From NCBI RefSeq assembly GCF_019059575.1, contig NW_024881535.1, positions 62,001-126,000 of the forward strand: a DNA stretch of 64,000 bases, given 5' to 3'. Below are positions 23,222 to 38,980 of this stretch, piece after piece. Every line of letters starts with the position of its first letter. Position 1 is the stretch's first letter. The notes beneath the pieces are model-generated. The model had not been told where the DNA came from, made no database searches, and saw only the letters and a list, made by a program, of their open reading frames with translations. Both the position numbers and the translations under genes were made by a program. The DNA is from Amphibalanus amphitrite (lineage: Eukaryota; Arthropoda; Thecostraca; Balanomorpha; Balanidae).

Positions 23222-26200
23222 GTGGCGGCGCCCCTGCACGTAAGTACAAATTCAGCTAATCACAGACCATCATAAACGCACTCTGCGCAGTATCATCAAT
23301 CGCATGATGTCGGTGCACAGACTCCGATGCAAATTATGCCAGTGCAAATTGCAGTATTTGCACAGTGTGCGGCGATTACAAGTCTCACTGCGACCACCTG
23401 TGGGGTGGACTACGATCTTGCAGGATCACTCGGCGGGGGAACCATAAAACTAATTGCAAGTGCGTTTTGAGCGGCCCACTGAGCTAGGGATTAGTGCGAG
23501 GGATGTACTGTGATTGAAGTCACGTTTGTAAATGGAGACCTTCCGTGGTTTGTCATTTCCAATAGTCATTTCAACACACAAACCAGACTTCGCATTGCAG
23601 TAATGTGGGCACAAACTAAAAGGCTCGACACAAGCCTACGTTGATGTTAGGTGTTCGTTCGCTGGTATCAGCCCTTGCTCCTTGGCATCAACCCTTTCTC
23701 ACGACAGATCCGCACGGAGTCGTTTTCACTCTCCGACGTGTCACGGCCTCAGATAACAGCACAGCTGCCACCACGCCGCGCGCCGTGACCGTGGCCAGCG
23801 CAGACGGTCCGACGCGCCGCTACGACGGGGGTTTTCCAAGGCACGTGCTTGGCACCACACCACTTTCCAACGAGCTCGCCAGACAGGCGCGGTCGACGGC
23901 GGTGTCGCGTCTGCAATGTCGTCTGCAATGTTGTTCCCGGTGATGCTGGGAGGTATGTCACCTGACCGGTTCACGCTCAAATCGTGAGTGGTAGTGTCAG
24001 CGAGTAAGTCGACGGGTGCCGGTTGACGACGAGTTCGCTGTCTGGAAGTCTCAGCGGTGTGAATAATGCGTCTGCTCCGTGGATGAGGGCATGTTGATGT
24101 CCAGTGCGACTGGTTCAGGAGCAGCATTCTTGACATCGCTGGGTAACAGTGAAAGCCCCGTCAGGTATCTCACAAATGCCCGTGCGACCGGACCTACCAG
24201 TTTCCAGTGCGACTTCTGAGCGACTCGCAGTCACCAGGTGTCTGACCGATGGCGGTCCGACCGACGGTAAGCAATGTCACGCGGTTTTTCACATTGAAAA
24301 CACAACTTTCGCAGTCGCACAACAGGCTCGATTCACTTTCCTTTCGATCGGCTCATCTGAGTTGGTGTCTGGTGGCTTTCCCATGCGCTTTATTCGGCTG
24401 TGATACCACGCTGTGTGGGATCGTGTAGCGCTTCTTCGTCTCCCGTAGTGAAAACGGACAGAACAATAGATAAAAACGCCAAGAAGCGCGCTCACTCTCC
24501 GTTTGGAGATGGTCGAACATGGGTAAGGTGGCATCGAATCAAAACAGATCGGGATGATCCTCTATTGATCTGTCAAGGAACCGTGTTTGGAACCAAAATA
24601 GCGGTTACAAAGGGTGACAACTGGAATAACAATACAAAAGGTTACAAAAGGTTGCGCATTTATTTCTTGTTGATAATCACAGAAAAGAAACGAGCGCTGC
24701 TAACTGATAACGAGAAAAGCAAGGCTCTGTGATAAAGTTCCTAAGGGGCTTCAAGTAAAAAGGGTTTAATTATAAAAGGTGAAAAAGCTAAAGAAAGGTA
24801 AATGCATATGATATTGGAGGGCCAAGTGCTTCCCAAATGAGGAATACAGCTAACCACCTGAGCCGTTTCGCTCCAGTCCCTCCATCTGAGATACCACAGG
24901 TGCGGCGTCTCTGGCGCGAGATAGCCGCGCCGATACCGTCTCTGGCGCGCCGGATCTGCCGCACTACTCCTCTCGCCACCGCCGCGCCCGAAAGGGAAAG
25001 CGGCGCCACCATTGTCGGCCGCGCGCCAGAATGACTAACAAATAAATCGCCGTCCCGGGGAAGGACGACCGGTTGTCAGCTGGGAAGGGGATGCCGACCC
25101 GACCCGCAGTCGGGCGGGCTCTGTCCTCGCCGGAGGGTCCCGGCCTGATGAGGATATTGTTGGCGCAAGAGACAAATGGGGTATTTGTGTTGGGTCGCCG
25201 GGAGTCGGAGGCAAACGAGGCTGGGCAGAGGCCGCGGATCTGAGGCCACCCGACGGGAGGCTGATGGGTGTTGGTGGTGATTCGGGAAACACAATGGGTG
25301 CCTGCTGGGCACAGAAGACCGTGTTGGCATTTATCGCATCATTCGGGGTGACGGGAGACTTTCCCCGGCTAGTATCGCCATTTGCCTTACAGCCAGTTTG
25401 ATGTCAAAGGCGAAGCACTGGCTTTGAAGACAGCGAACCAAAGATATTTTACATCCCCGTACTGTTTCATTCGGTGACTTGGTTTACACCCCAACGTAGG
25501 AACTAACTAGCCAGCAAAGTTATGGATCTTAGTAGAGATATCTTTCGTCGCCAGTCCAACATGCATCCAATCTTGTTTGTTATTTCCCTTCTCTTATCTC
25601 CCGTTTCTCACCTCACACCTCGTCCTGCATTCCTCGTTGCCACTCGCTCCTCTCTGGGCCGGGGCGGCGCGGCAGGATGTCTTGTCTCTGTACTGGAGAG
25701 GCGCCGGTGTCGGCGTGATGTGACTGACAACAAGGTTCTCCGGGCCGCCTCCGCCGTCAGAGCAGCCCACTTTCACAGAGCGGCCGCCTCTGAGGAGGCC
25801 CGACAGCCGCCGCGAGCCGGGCAGGATGGACGGAATGGTCCTCGGTGAGGTTAGATGCAGTGTGTTTGGTGCGCCGAACTGATGGAAACGAGCTAGAGGT
25901 GCGACCGAACACTGAAATCGGTAGCACTGCAGTGACGTTTTTTTGTCGTTTCATGATCCACTCACGGTTGTTTCGTTTTTAATTGCTTATTTCAAATCAA
26001 CCATCCTTTCGTTCATCAAGAATTGAGCTTACATCTGTGTTCTTTGCATGTAGGTGTCATTTCTCATCCATTTTTATCATTTTAGAAAGTGTCAAAGTTA
26101 TTTTCGATAGCGTCTATTCCCACGCATCTCTCATCTTATCCCCAGCTCATGCTCACGTTTCTATCAGAACATTTTATTTGTTTTGCGACATACCTAGCTC

Positions 26201-27344
26201 AGTTCCGGCGAATCGTGTTGAAAGATCCGGGAGAGCGCCCCAAGGCTGTGTTCTCGTAGGACACACACAGACATACACACCCGGGACTGACATCCGGGTC
26301 AGCCTAGTGACACACCCGGTGACAGCCCCGGTCGACTCCGCTGAGTCGACCTGATGTAATGGGAAACAGGGAGAGGCAGCTCGAAACGAAGATGGAGGAG
26401 GGAATGGTGACGAAATAGACGCCAGCCGGAAATGGGGCAGAGGTGGTACGGAGACGGGGCGAAGAGAAAAGGTAGTAAGGCTAACGAAGCATGTAACGGC
26501 AAGCAGGTCAATTTTAGACAGAAGTGAGACGGCAGCCTATGCACAGATCCCAAGACAGTTTATATATTGAGCTTATTCTGCGTTAGTAACGCATGAAAGC
26601 AATATCACGATCCAGGTTGATACACTTGTTACCAGGTCCGCCACACGATCCATGGGCGGTGGAATGCGAGCGACATCCAACCACGGCCCAGTGGTGAAAC
26701 AGGTCCCGGTCGGGATGTGGGCTGAATCCCTGACGGACTCAATGAGGTGATGCTCGACCCGATACAGTGGACAGCCGGACTGGCTTCTTGGCAGCCGCGC
26801 CAAGGGAAATCGACCTCACCACCGCCCGAAGAGCAACAGCAGCGGCCTTGCCAGCCGGCAATAGCAGTTTGCAAGCTTTATCAGCGAAAGTCGAGTGTAA
26901 ACAGGTGTATAAAAATAGGCCCGGCTCGGCTGTAGGATGAGCTGTCCGGGATGTTTTGTTGGTCGGGCGGGACGACGGATGGACCCGAGAGGACCGGAGG
27001 ACGAGAGGGAGATAGCGGAGATGCATGGGAGACACTCTTGTCTCGTGGTGTCTCACTTCTCAGTGTCGCCGCCCCGGTGTATCACACAACACCAAGAGAC
27101 CTCGGGGCTTGACTCGTCGCTTGCCAAGACTCCTATTTTCTCCGTGCCACTGGAGAAGCTACTTTAATCTCTTCCTAAACGAGCTGTCAAGAGGCTCTTA
27201 TCCGTGACCTCTCCATCGGCGGGCTGCTCTCACAACCGTGACGGGAGGTGACGGTTCGCTGTTGTCTCGCCGACTTGACTGTGACAGGTGGACAGGGCAA
27301 CAATAGGACGGGACTTCGGACACGTGCCACTGTCTGAGGACCAA
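23222..27344. other. Non-coding stretch, no gene seen
   Basis: Includes GC-rich patches at 24860-25300 and 25640-25850 that are open on both strands, and otherwise unique sequence. No exon similarity, RNA gene or transposon end was recognised. Confidence 0.4.
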
Positions 27345-27575
27345 ATCACGGCTCCTGGGTAACACGAGGTGCTAGCCAAGTCAGGTTTATAGGTAACATA
27401 AGCACCAGACCGAGTAGTGGCCCATGAGCAACACAAGGTGAGGGCCGAGTAGTGGTCCCTGGGTAACACCAGCACAGGACCAAGTCATGACCCCTGGGTA
27501 ATACCAGCTGAGGACCGTATCACGATAGCCACTTACCATCAGTGCAAGACCCAGTTCTCTTGGTAACACCCCGTT
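27345..27575. repeat. Degenerate ~50-bp tandem repeat
   Basis: Four to five diverged copies of a unit containing (C/T)GGGTAACA(C)(C/G)AG followed by a GACC(G/A)AGT core (near 27357, 27408, 27465 and 27495). It resembles no family I know. Confidence 0.55.
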
Positions 27576-29944
27576 ACCTTCAGCTACCCACCTCTGAGGC
27601 AAAACGTCCGGCTTACGTCCCATTTATCTAACAGATATCTGATGATGTTTCTGCTAATTCATGACAATGAGCATGATAAACATGATAAAGTATTTAGTTA
27701 AAACGATGGTCTCGGGGTTTTCAAATGAGCAATACATAATCTCCACACAATTGCACACATAATGGCTGCCGTTTTCTCACCTGATCGCACCTGTGCGGGT
27801 GAAACCACTCCCAACAATTGCCATATCTATTTTTAGTCATGCTCTGTGAATTCAGCACATGTAGCCAGCAATGCAGCAATGCGTGGGTGGTCAGCGCGGG
27901 TGAAACGGGTGCCGCCTTTGGTGTTGTGGTCTCAGCGGCACTGAGGGTCAGAGCTGGGGATATATGGCGTGATTGAATTAGAGAGTGGGAGACCGCAGCG
28001 TTTAGTGTCTAGGTCAGTTGGTCGTGCTCGCTGTGCTGCGCAATACCAGAGGTGGGCTGGTCTCGGGCTGGTCGAAAACTTAAAGACAACACGTGTCTAA
28101 TAACCGCCCTAGACCCCGTGCTATAGCGATCTTCACTGCAAGAGATGCGCAGTTGAACACTTTGACATGGTTTGGGTGTTGAGGAACTGCGCAGTAGAAA
28201 TCTTCAGCCAACGCTTTTCCTATGCCACAATGAGGGTAGTAAATGGCGCCAATAAAATGATTCCGCAGTGTTACCTGCCATTCAAACATACAAACTTATA
28301 AACTTATTTTGAAAGCCGTCAAACGTGGGGAAACTGGACCCAAGCTTAGCAATCTACGAAATTATAAAATATAATCCTGATTCGTAGGTACTACATATTT
28401 GAGTTCAGACACACTATCACAAAGGAGTCCCACTAAAACATCTATACATTTGGTCCTACATCTGTTGGTAGATCTTCTTTAAACCTTTCACACCCAAGAG
28501 CGTTCAAGCTGTGAACGGGAAGAGCTTCCTTTGCACCAGTTGACCCCAGAACTGTGGCGCGGCGGTCGATTTATTGTCGGGTCACATGAATCGCACGGGT
28601 GTTTTATACGATTCTGATGGGACCGTTTGCGGATGTATATGGTGTATTTAGCACTCCATTGGCTGCAAATGTAGGGCGCTGGTCGGTGCACGAGGCTGTC
28701 CAATGCACCTGTCTCTCAACTACGCGAACACAAAGATTACAGCGCTTTTTCACATTTAAACACATGTTTTGCGATCATTCTTACGAAAAGTTATCATAGC
28801 TACGTTCAGTCACCTTTCTAAGCTGAGAAACAACAGCGGAACGAACCACTTCAGGTTTCAAAAATTATTTACACAATGTCCAAATATCTTATTTGTTCGA
28901 AATTTATCAGCGTTTCTATCGGAGCATTTCTGGACAAGCTGACCGGAAATTTCATCGGTCTGACAGCTGGCTATTACAAGAGGCCGCTCGGCCTTCTGTT
29001 AGCGCCCGTCAGGCTCGCAGCTTTACACCACAACTAGGCATCTTATCGTCCTAACGGGCCCCAATTAACCGCGCCGCTATCATAATACAGGCATCTGATA
29101 CCGCCACCGCCACTGCGGCAGTCGCCGTCGCGTCGATAAGCGACTCTGACATATCAAACGCCGGCATCTAATCTCCATAAATTGACCCGCTACGTTCCCC
29201 CAAAGTCGGTGGTTTCTCGGCAGTTATTCGCGCCGCGCGCCGCCCGCTGACGTTCCGCCAAGTCACCAGCGCACCTCGCTGCAGCATTTCACAGATAGTG
29301 CGGATACCGAGCGGCACCGGGCGCGGAATAGGCGAGCCGACTGGCCGTTTAGCGGCGCTTAGATCTAATCTGGGGACGAGCGTGCTGGTCAGATTTCACA
29401 CCGGCTCTGGTACTAAGCGGTCGACACTACTGGCTGGCTACGAGCCCCACCCCACGCTCGCTCTCCCTCAGCTCGCAGAGTGGGCAGGGTGGCCGCGGGG
29501 GTGGCGGTTTGGGTGGCCCCGGCAGTGACATGCAGAACGGCGGGGGCGGCAGAGTGCAGCCTGCAGAAGTACCCCGCTGTGAGGTGATTTTACAGACCGT
29601 AAATCGCCGCCGAGGCAGCCGCAGCGGTGACACGCTCAATTCGCTGCTGAGGTGAGTGCTTCCGGTGACGGGGAGCCGCGGAATGGGCGAGGACCTGCCT
29701 CGGGCACGGCGTTCGAGGCAGAAATGGGTCACTCGAAATAGAAAGATGACAAACTTAAATCGATGAAGATGATAAAGCATACATTCCGAATCAAGTAACA
29801 CAATGCAATCAAGAGATGAAACAGAACTGGCAACGCTAAAAGAAAATCAGCAAATTTGGACGGAAATCTCAACATTTGGCTTCATATGTATCACGAACCT
29901 AAGACGTGTGCTATCAAGCTGAAGGGCTTGAGGTACCATGCTCC
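27576..29944. other. Non-coding stretch, no gene seen
   Basis: Unique sequence, with a GC-rich patch at 28960-29700. No feature that I can support. Confidence 0.4.
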
Positions 29945-30230
29945 TGTATTGATTGATGGATTGACGGACTACGGACTGATGGATTTCAGACTGACCAACT
30001 GACGAACTGACCAACGACAAACTGACCGACGGATATACTGACCGAATGACGAACTAACTTATAGAATGAAAGATTGACCGACTCTCAGATCGACGCACTG
30101 ACGGCCTGACCAACAGACTAACCGGCTCACTGACAGACAGACTGACTGACTGACTGACCGACTGACTGTCTGACATACTGACTGACCATCCGACTGACAG
30201 ATTGACGGATTGACGAACTGTCAACTATCG
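29945..30230. repeat. (GACT/GACN)n low-complexity tract
   Basis: About 280 bp built from GACTGAC, GACCAAC, GACGAAC and similar 4-bp/8-bp steps, cleanest at 30130-30180 (ACTGACTGACTGAC). It is a decayed tetranucleotide microsatellite. Confidence 0.8.
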
Positions 30231-33494
<3,264 letters not shown>

Positions 33495-33498
33495 TTAA

Positions 33499-34412
33499 CC
33501 CTCGCCCGCACATGCCATTTTCCCATCCTAGAACGCACATGGGGGGGGGGTGGTTGCCACCCCCCCCCCCGCGCCATTTCGTTCCTGTTGGAGATAGAGC
33601 TTAGCAGTAAAGACCAAAAAGATTCTTTGGGAAGAGACAAATCCAATGATACCCAGTTTTACCTTCTCAGGTCAGTCATTGACCTTCCAGGTCAGGTCAA
33701 ACTAAAAAATGTTGCTGTTTTGGGTCACCGTTGGATATCAAGTGTGCTGCTTATCAAATACCGATGACGATGCTGTTTTCTGGTGCCAAGCCAGCTAGAA
33801 CCTCTTTGTCACACTACCCGACCAGAATTTTGCTGCTGAGGTCATTTCAGGTCAAGTTAGGTCAAGGTCAATTATATGTGTTTGTATGTCTGTGTGTGTC
33901 TGTGTGTATACTGATGTGTGCACCGATTGTTTTTGGGTCCATATTACATGAAATCATGCTCTGAGAAGCTTTTACCAAAAATGCAGTCAAAAAACTTCAA
34001 AAAAAAAGTAAATTCAGCTTGCCTAAAACGCAATTATCTTAGGTGACCTAGGTTGACCTTGACCCTGACCTTGACCCCTGTACATCGTCAAACAACATGT
34101 TCCATGATAGGTAGGAGGTAAGACTGGCAAAAAAGGCCGAAATCAGGGTGTCAAAAGCTCATAAGGCCCATGGCAAACGCAAGATGTTGAGAATTGGCCA
34201 TTTGGGTCATGACATGACCTGAAAAACAAGGTCATATCTCCGAAACCAAAAATCACAGAAACTTGAAATTTTCAGTGGACATCAAGAAAGGATAGAGGAG
34301 CAGCTATACGAAAAATCAGCCTTCTAGCTCTAAAAATGTTGAGTGCAGAGCAGAAAGACTACCTGGGGGGGGGGGGGTGGCAACCACCCCCCCCCCCATG
34401 TGCGGGCGAGGG
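33499..34412. mobile_element. TTAA-flanked piggyBac-like MITE
   Basis: The inverted termini CCCTCGCCCGCACATG and CATGTGCGGGCGAGGG are perfect complements, and the element is flanked on both sides by TTAA (33495-33498 and 34413-34416). TTAA duplication with CCC...GGG ends fits the piggyBac superfamily. At 914 bp there is no transposase. Near each end is a G-run/TGG/CCA/C-run hairpin (33541-33570 and 34365-34397). The interior carries many AGGTCA-type hexamers in both orientations (for example around 33670, 33840, 34040 and 34205), which look like nuclear-receptor half sites. Confidence 0.85.
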
Positions 34413-34416
34413 TTAA

Positions 34417-35585
34417 GTCCAAACAGCGCCTGCAGTAAGCTGCGGCCGACATTCACAGTTCCATAACCGACTTAACATCCATGGAATGCTTAGGAGATGA
34501 GCCTCGTTGCACGAAAACAATAGAATAAACCTAGCATAATCCCTCCGTAAAAGCTGCATTCCCTCCGTCCAATAAAAACCCAATGACCGCATCCCTCCAC
34601 TGCACATTCCCTCTGCAAATCATCGTTCCACTTGGCCGGCGCTTTTCACGGCACCTCGAACACCTCAGCAGTGCCCCGCCCAGGAGATTCCAGCTGCATT
34701 CCGCCAGCGTTCCTGACCCCCGCGCGTCCGGCACAGGCGGGGCTGGTCGAACGGAATCCCGGCGGGCGCGCGCGCCGGCGCCCGAGGCTCGTCTTGCGCC
34801 ACAGACGGCCGTCGGGCTGGGGAGCGGCCGGAACGCGCGGTTCGCTTTCATTCGGGCCGGACAGACGCTCTGCGCGAGGGCCGAAACTTGTCGGTTTCTC
34901 TTTCATCGAGTGCCGCCGATGGCCCCCGACGTGGGACGCTGTCATGACGCCGGCGAGGGAAACCGGCCCGGTCCCACCTACCTACCGTCCAGTGACGACC
35001 GAACGTCTGTCGTCAGCTGGAGACAGCTGACAATCAGTCGAAATCAGACAGACATCAGAAAATCAGACATCGTTCAGCCCTCATCGAAATCAAAGTGTTT
35101 CGCCATGGGCTATTTGAGAGTATTTAGGAAAATGGATAATGAGCAATGCTCGCCTTATGTTCGTGTTTAGTGTTTGCGCTTCAATTATTCAAATCGGAGC
35201 ACCACCCGAGCGTAAACCAATTACATCAATCTGAGACGGGCCAGATGTTGTTTGATTGACTCCAGATGTGTGCCGTCGGCATCGTTATGGACGTAATTGT
35301 GCGAACCAATGTCCTATATGTATATGCTTCCAACACAAAACATCAAATACTTCAAACAAACACAATCCTTCTGTGACCAGGTGCTAGGTGACGCTGCCAT
35401 TCTGTGTCAAAGGCTTAGTATTGGTCTTTATCGACTTCATAAAAGACCCGCTCAGGAATGTTAATTACGAACCCCGATTTCACGTATCCCGTCCTATTGC
35501 TGAACCGCCTCCCGTTCCCCAACATGTCCAACTTGCCCCGAACGGCGTAACCCATTCTGACGGTCATTTCTTCTTTCTTCCGCAG
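34417..35585. other. GC-rich 5' flank and intron of the mucin-like gene
   Basis: The part at 34560-35030 is GC-rich and open in several frames on both strands, including one of 195 codons with no recognisable motif. The part just before 35586 ends in a pyrimidine-rich tract and CAG typical of a 3' splice site, so at least the last few hundred bases are an intron. The upstream exon with the start codon was not located. Confidence 0.45.
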
Positions 35586-37614
35586 GTCCCGAGAGCGCTG
35601 GGTCATCCTGGCTGTCACGCTCGCCGTCCTGCTCCCCTGCACCTCCGCACAGGCGCGCTCCGCCAGCGTGCTCCAATGGAACCGACACGTGGACACAAGT
35701 AACAACTGGCGACCCGTATCGACACACCGAGACGCCTCCGTTTGGTCACCAGGAGGTGTCAGTCAAACGCAGCGCAGAGTCTACTACCCGACCCAGTACA
35801 GCGACTATGACTACGAGGATGAGGACGACGACTATGTGGCGGCGCCGACTCCCGCGCCCTATGCGTTCTGGGTGACTTCCCCGCGCACAACGACGGTGGA
35901 GAGGCCCGAGAAACAGCCGCTGCTGCTTGGAGAGAGCTTCTACCACGAGCTAGCCCGGCAGAGAACTTCAACTACGACGACCACCACCACAACCACTACG
36001 ACCACCACCACGAAGGCGCCGACGACTCGGACCACCACCACGACTACAACTGAGAAGGCGACAACCAAGAGCTCCTTCGAGAAGGAAGCGGCACCTCGGC
36101 CTTCGTCATACTCACAGTCGCCAACCACGAGTCTTCTGCAGCAGATCCTGCGTCGACCGGCGCCCGGACAGAAGCGACCCGACTTCTCGTCGCTGCTCGG
36201 AGCGCTGCTGGCTCCTCCGACCATCGACGACAGTCCTGACAACATCTCTGGGCCACCTTCGGCACATCTGGACAGCAGTAGTAATGCACCGACGAGCTCC
36301 TTCGCCGCGTTCTTGAGACGCACTACAAGGGCTCCGACAACGACCACGACCACGACTGAGAAGACGACCACACAGACGACCACGACGACTGAGCAGGCGA
36401 CGACGGAAGCCGGCGGGTCGACGACCACTCGACGACCTGGAGGGTTCCTCTCCAGCCTGTTCGGCATCCTGTCTCGTCCACGAAGACCGAGACCGACGAA
36501 AAAGCCTACATCGACGACTACAACGACAACAACAACGACGACTACCCAGAGTCCTACGACTGTTCGCAGACCTTTGGATAAAATCGACGCCGGCTTCCAA
36601 GTGCTGAACCAGATCTTCGGCGGCAGCCCGCTGGCGACAGCCACTAGGCCAACCACGACGGGCCAGGTGGTCAGCGAGTCACGCCCTGTCGCGCAGATCA
36701 CCCGACCGCCTCCTCCCACCACCACAACCACTACCGAACATCCACCTCGTCCCCATCACCCTCACCTGGTCGGGCGCCATCCGACGACCGTCCTGGCCAC
36801 CTCGCCGAGGTATCCCACCACGGTATACCCTACCCCGCCTCCGTACCCCAACTCCTCTCCCTACTACTACAATACCCATCACCAGGGAACCTCTCCGCAT
36901 CCATACCCCTTCTACAATCGTCCGCATCCTGTCGACAAGATTGACGGCCCGAGGCGTCCGTTCCGTAGACCGAACCCGCCGAATGTGCCGTTCTACTACA
37001 ACACGGAGCAGACCGATCCCGAGCCGCCGCCAAAGGTGAACCTGCAGCAGCTCTTCGGCAGCGTGGTGCAGCTGGTGAAGAGCGACGGACCCTCAATGAT
37101 GTCCGCGCTGGGTGATGCCATGGGCGCAGTGCAGGAGGGCAACTACATGGGAGCCATCCAGTCCGTGATGCCGGTGCTTGGACAAGCTACCCCGGTTATC
37201 ATGAACGTCATCAACACTGTGGGGCCCGCACTGGAGAAGTCAGATATCTTCGGCCAGGCTGTGGAGGGAGGCGGCCTCAACAGCCTTGTCACCATATTCA
37301 CCAACTCCCTCAACGGCCGGCCGCTGCCGCCGCGACCTCAAAGCTACGGCTACATAGACAAGAGTGACACGGACGACTTCAACCGACCCTACTACCTCGG
37401 CAGGATCATCGGCTCTGGCCTGAAGCTCGCCACCTACCTCATCAACTTCGGCTCGAGCGTGGTGCGAGCGAGGGACGCCGGTCGCGCTATGCCAGACTTC
37501 GATACAGTGGCCTTCGAGACGACATTCCAAGAGGAGATCTGCTGGGTACAGGAAGCGATAGGAGAAGAGAACCTCGCGTTCCTCAGAGACTGGGCGGACG
37601 GCAGGTTCCGGTGA
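35586..37614 (+). CDS. Secreted threonine-rich mucin-like protein (main exon)
   Basis: The exon follows TTCTTTCTTCCGCAG and starts with the last base of a split codon, so the initiator lies upstream; the first in-frame alternative (a GTG) is not a real start. From the first full codon there are 675 residues. Residues 5-23 (WVILAVTLAVLLPCTSAQA) look like the core and cleavage region of a signal peptide. A Tyr/Asp/Glu-rich stretch follows at about 67-82. Then come Thr-rich tracts near 127-160, 250-270, 307-322 and 377-384, of the kind that is heavily O-glycosylated. Between them are short hydrophobic segments followed by Arg-Arg, and a Pro/Tyr/His-rich part at 385-475. Residues about 484-675 look folded, with few prolines and several amphipathic helices. 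Secretion and extracellular function are inferred; I recognise no named family. The stop TGA overlaps a good 5' splice site (CCG|GTGAGA), so the protein may continue in a further exon. Confidence 0.75.
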
Positions 37615-37745
37615 GATGAGCACGTGCGCTCGCGCACTAAGAACTCTCGTATGGTGAGAGACCAGTGAGCGATCGCAGTGCAACGGTGAGAGGCGATAGT
37701 GAGTTAGCGAACTCAGTGAGCGAGTGACCGTGAGCCACGGTGAAC
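37612..37745. repeat. GTGAG-rich degenerate array after the exon
   Basis: GTGAG/GTGAC pentamers recur from the exon's end to about 37742, often 8-16 bp apart, beginning with the GTGAGA that overlaps the stop codon. It may be an amplified splice-donor neighbourhood or simply another phased GTGA array. Confidence 0.4.
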
Positions 37746-38249
37746 TCGAACTCAAACACTTAAGCGAGTGAGCAGATAAAATCGAAGCAGTGCTATTGCT
37801 TCCATGCGACTTGCTGACGTTTTAATGAGCCCAGTGTTCGTCGCTGCGCGCGCAGTGACCAGGCCACCTCCTAAGTGTGGCAAGGTGTTCAGTGAGCATA
37901 GACAGACGCGCCGCAAGTGTCACGGTGCGCAGCGAGCGCCGCACCGCGCCGGGAGCTCCGCAACAGGGTCCGGTCAAAGCGGTCAGCTCCCGGCGTGCCC
38001 GCGACCTTAGCTAGTTGAGCGGGTCACCGGCAGGCGGCGCTAGTGGTGCGAGCTGCGTGCGAAGTGCAGTGTGCGGACAGTGTTAGCGAACAGAGCGCCA
38101 GTCGGTATGGATGTGACAGCATTAGAGCTCAGAGTTGGAGTGTGTTCTGTGTTCGGCGCTCCCTGCTGTGTAAGCAGTAGTGTGTGTTCGAGTCCGGACC
38201 CGCGGGCGGGTTACAGGATCCGAGAAGAACCGCCGGCGGTCAGCAGGAG

Positions 38250-38270
38250 TGACGTCACATTATGACGTCA
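38250..38270. promoter_or_regulatory. Pair of CRE palindromes
   Basis: Two complete TGACGTCA sites at 38250-38257 and 38263-38270, separated by 5 bp (13 bp centre to centre). These are canonical CREB/ATF sites. The ATG just after the second site opens only a short unrecognised frame. Confidence 0.5.
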
Positions 38271-38621
38271 TGGCGAGAATGTCAGAGGCGATAGCGTTGG
38301 GTCGGAATGGCGGTGTTGGAGGCAGAAATCACCGGATGCAGGACAGTTCCTCATTCACGCCACGAACAATTCCCTCAGCAACCCAACTTAGGGCACTTGT
38401 TCTCGTCAATAAGCTCTCCCTTCTCCGCTACGATAGGCAATATGTAGAGCATTCAGGGTCCGAAACGGGACCAACCCTATGAAACAATTCCAAACTCGAG
38501 CGAAACACAGCTAAGTGCGTGAATGCTACTTGCCCAATCTTCTGAATCCGCATCGATAACCCGTCCCGTAAGGTCATCTCAGGTCAGATATCACCCCGTC
38601 AGCGCTCGCTCTGCCTACTCC

Positions 38622-38843
<222 letters not shown>

Positions 38844-38938
38844 CAGTGCCGGCGCCCGGGGCGCGGCCTCTGGCACGCGTGACCACCACCACTGGAAGCC
38901 CAATCACCTAAACTGGGTTATAGATCCGGCACCGGACG

Positions 38939-38980
38939 GTCACGTGACGCCACCGCCGCGACGGCTGTAAAGTCACGTGA
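38939..38980. promoter_or_regulatory. Two CACGTG E-boxes
   Basis: GTCACGTGAC (38939-38948) and GTCACGTGA (38972-38980) lie 33 bp apart. The first is a perfect palindrome matching USF/TFEB-type sites. No transcription start is defined. Confidence 0.4.

Noticed and set aside
34583-35170. 195-residue + strand frame upstream of the mucin-like exon
   Set aside because: GC-rich region open on both strands, with no motif, signal peptide or fitting splice donor seen.
35668-35670. Apparent start codon of the mucin-like protein
   Set aside because: The codon is GTG, and the frame continues upstream through a signal peptide to a splice acceptor at 35585, so the real start is in another exon.
35940-36731. 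263-residue valine-rich frame on the - strand
   Set aside because: It is the reverse complement of the Thr-rich coding region (ACN codons read as GTN-type codons).
38180-38200. GTTCGAGTCC resembling a tRNA B box
   Set aside because: No A box, acceptor stem or cloverleaf can be drawn from the flanking sequence.
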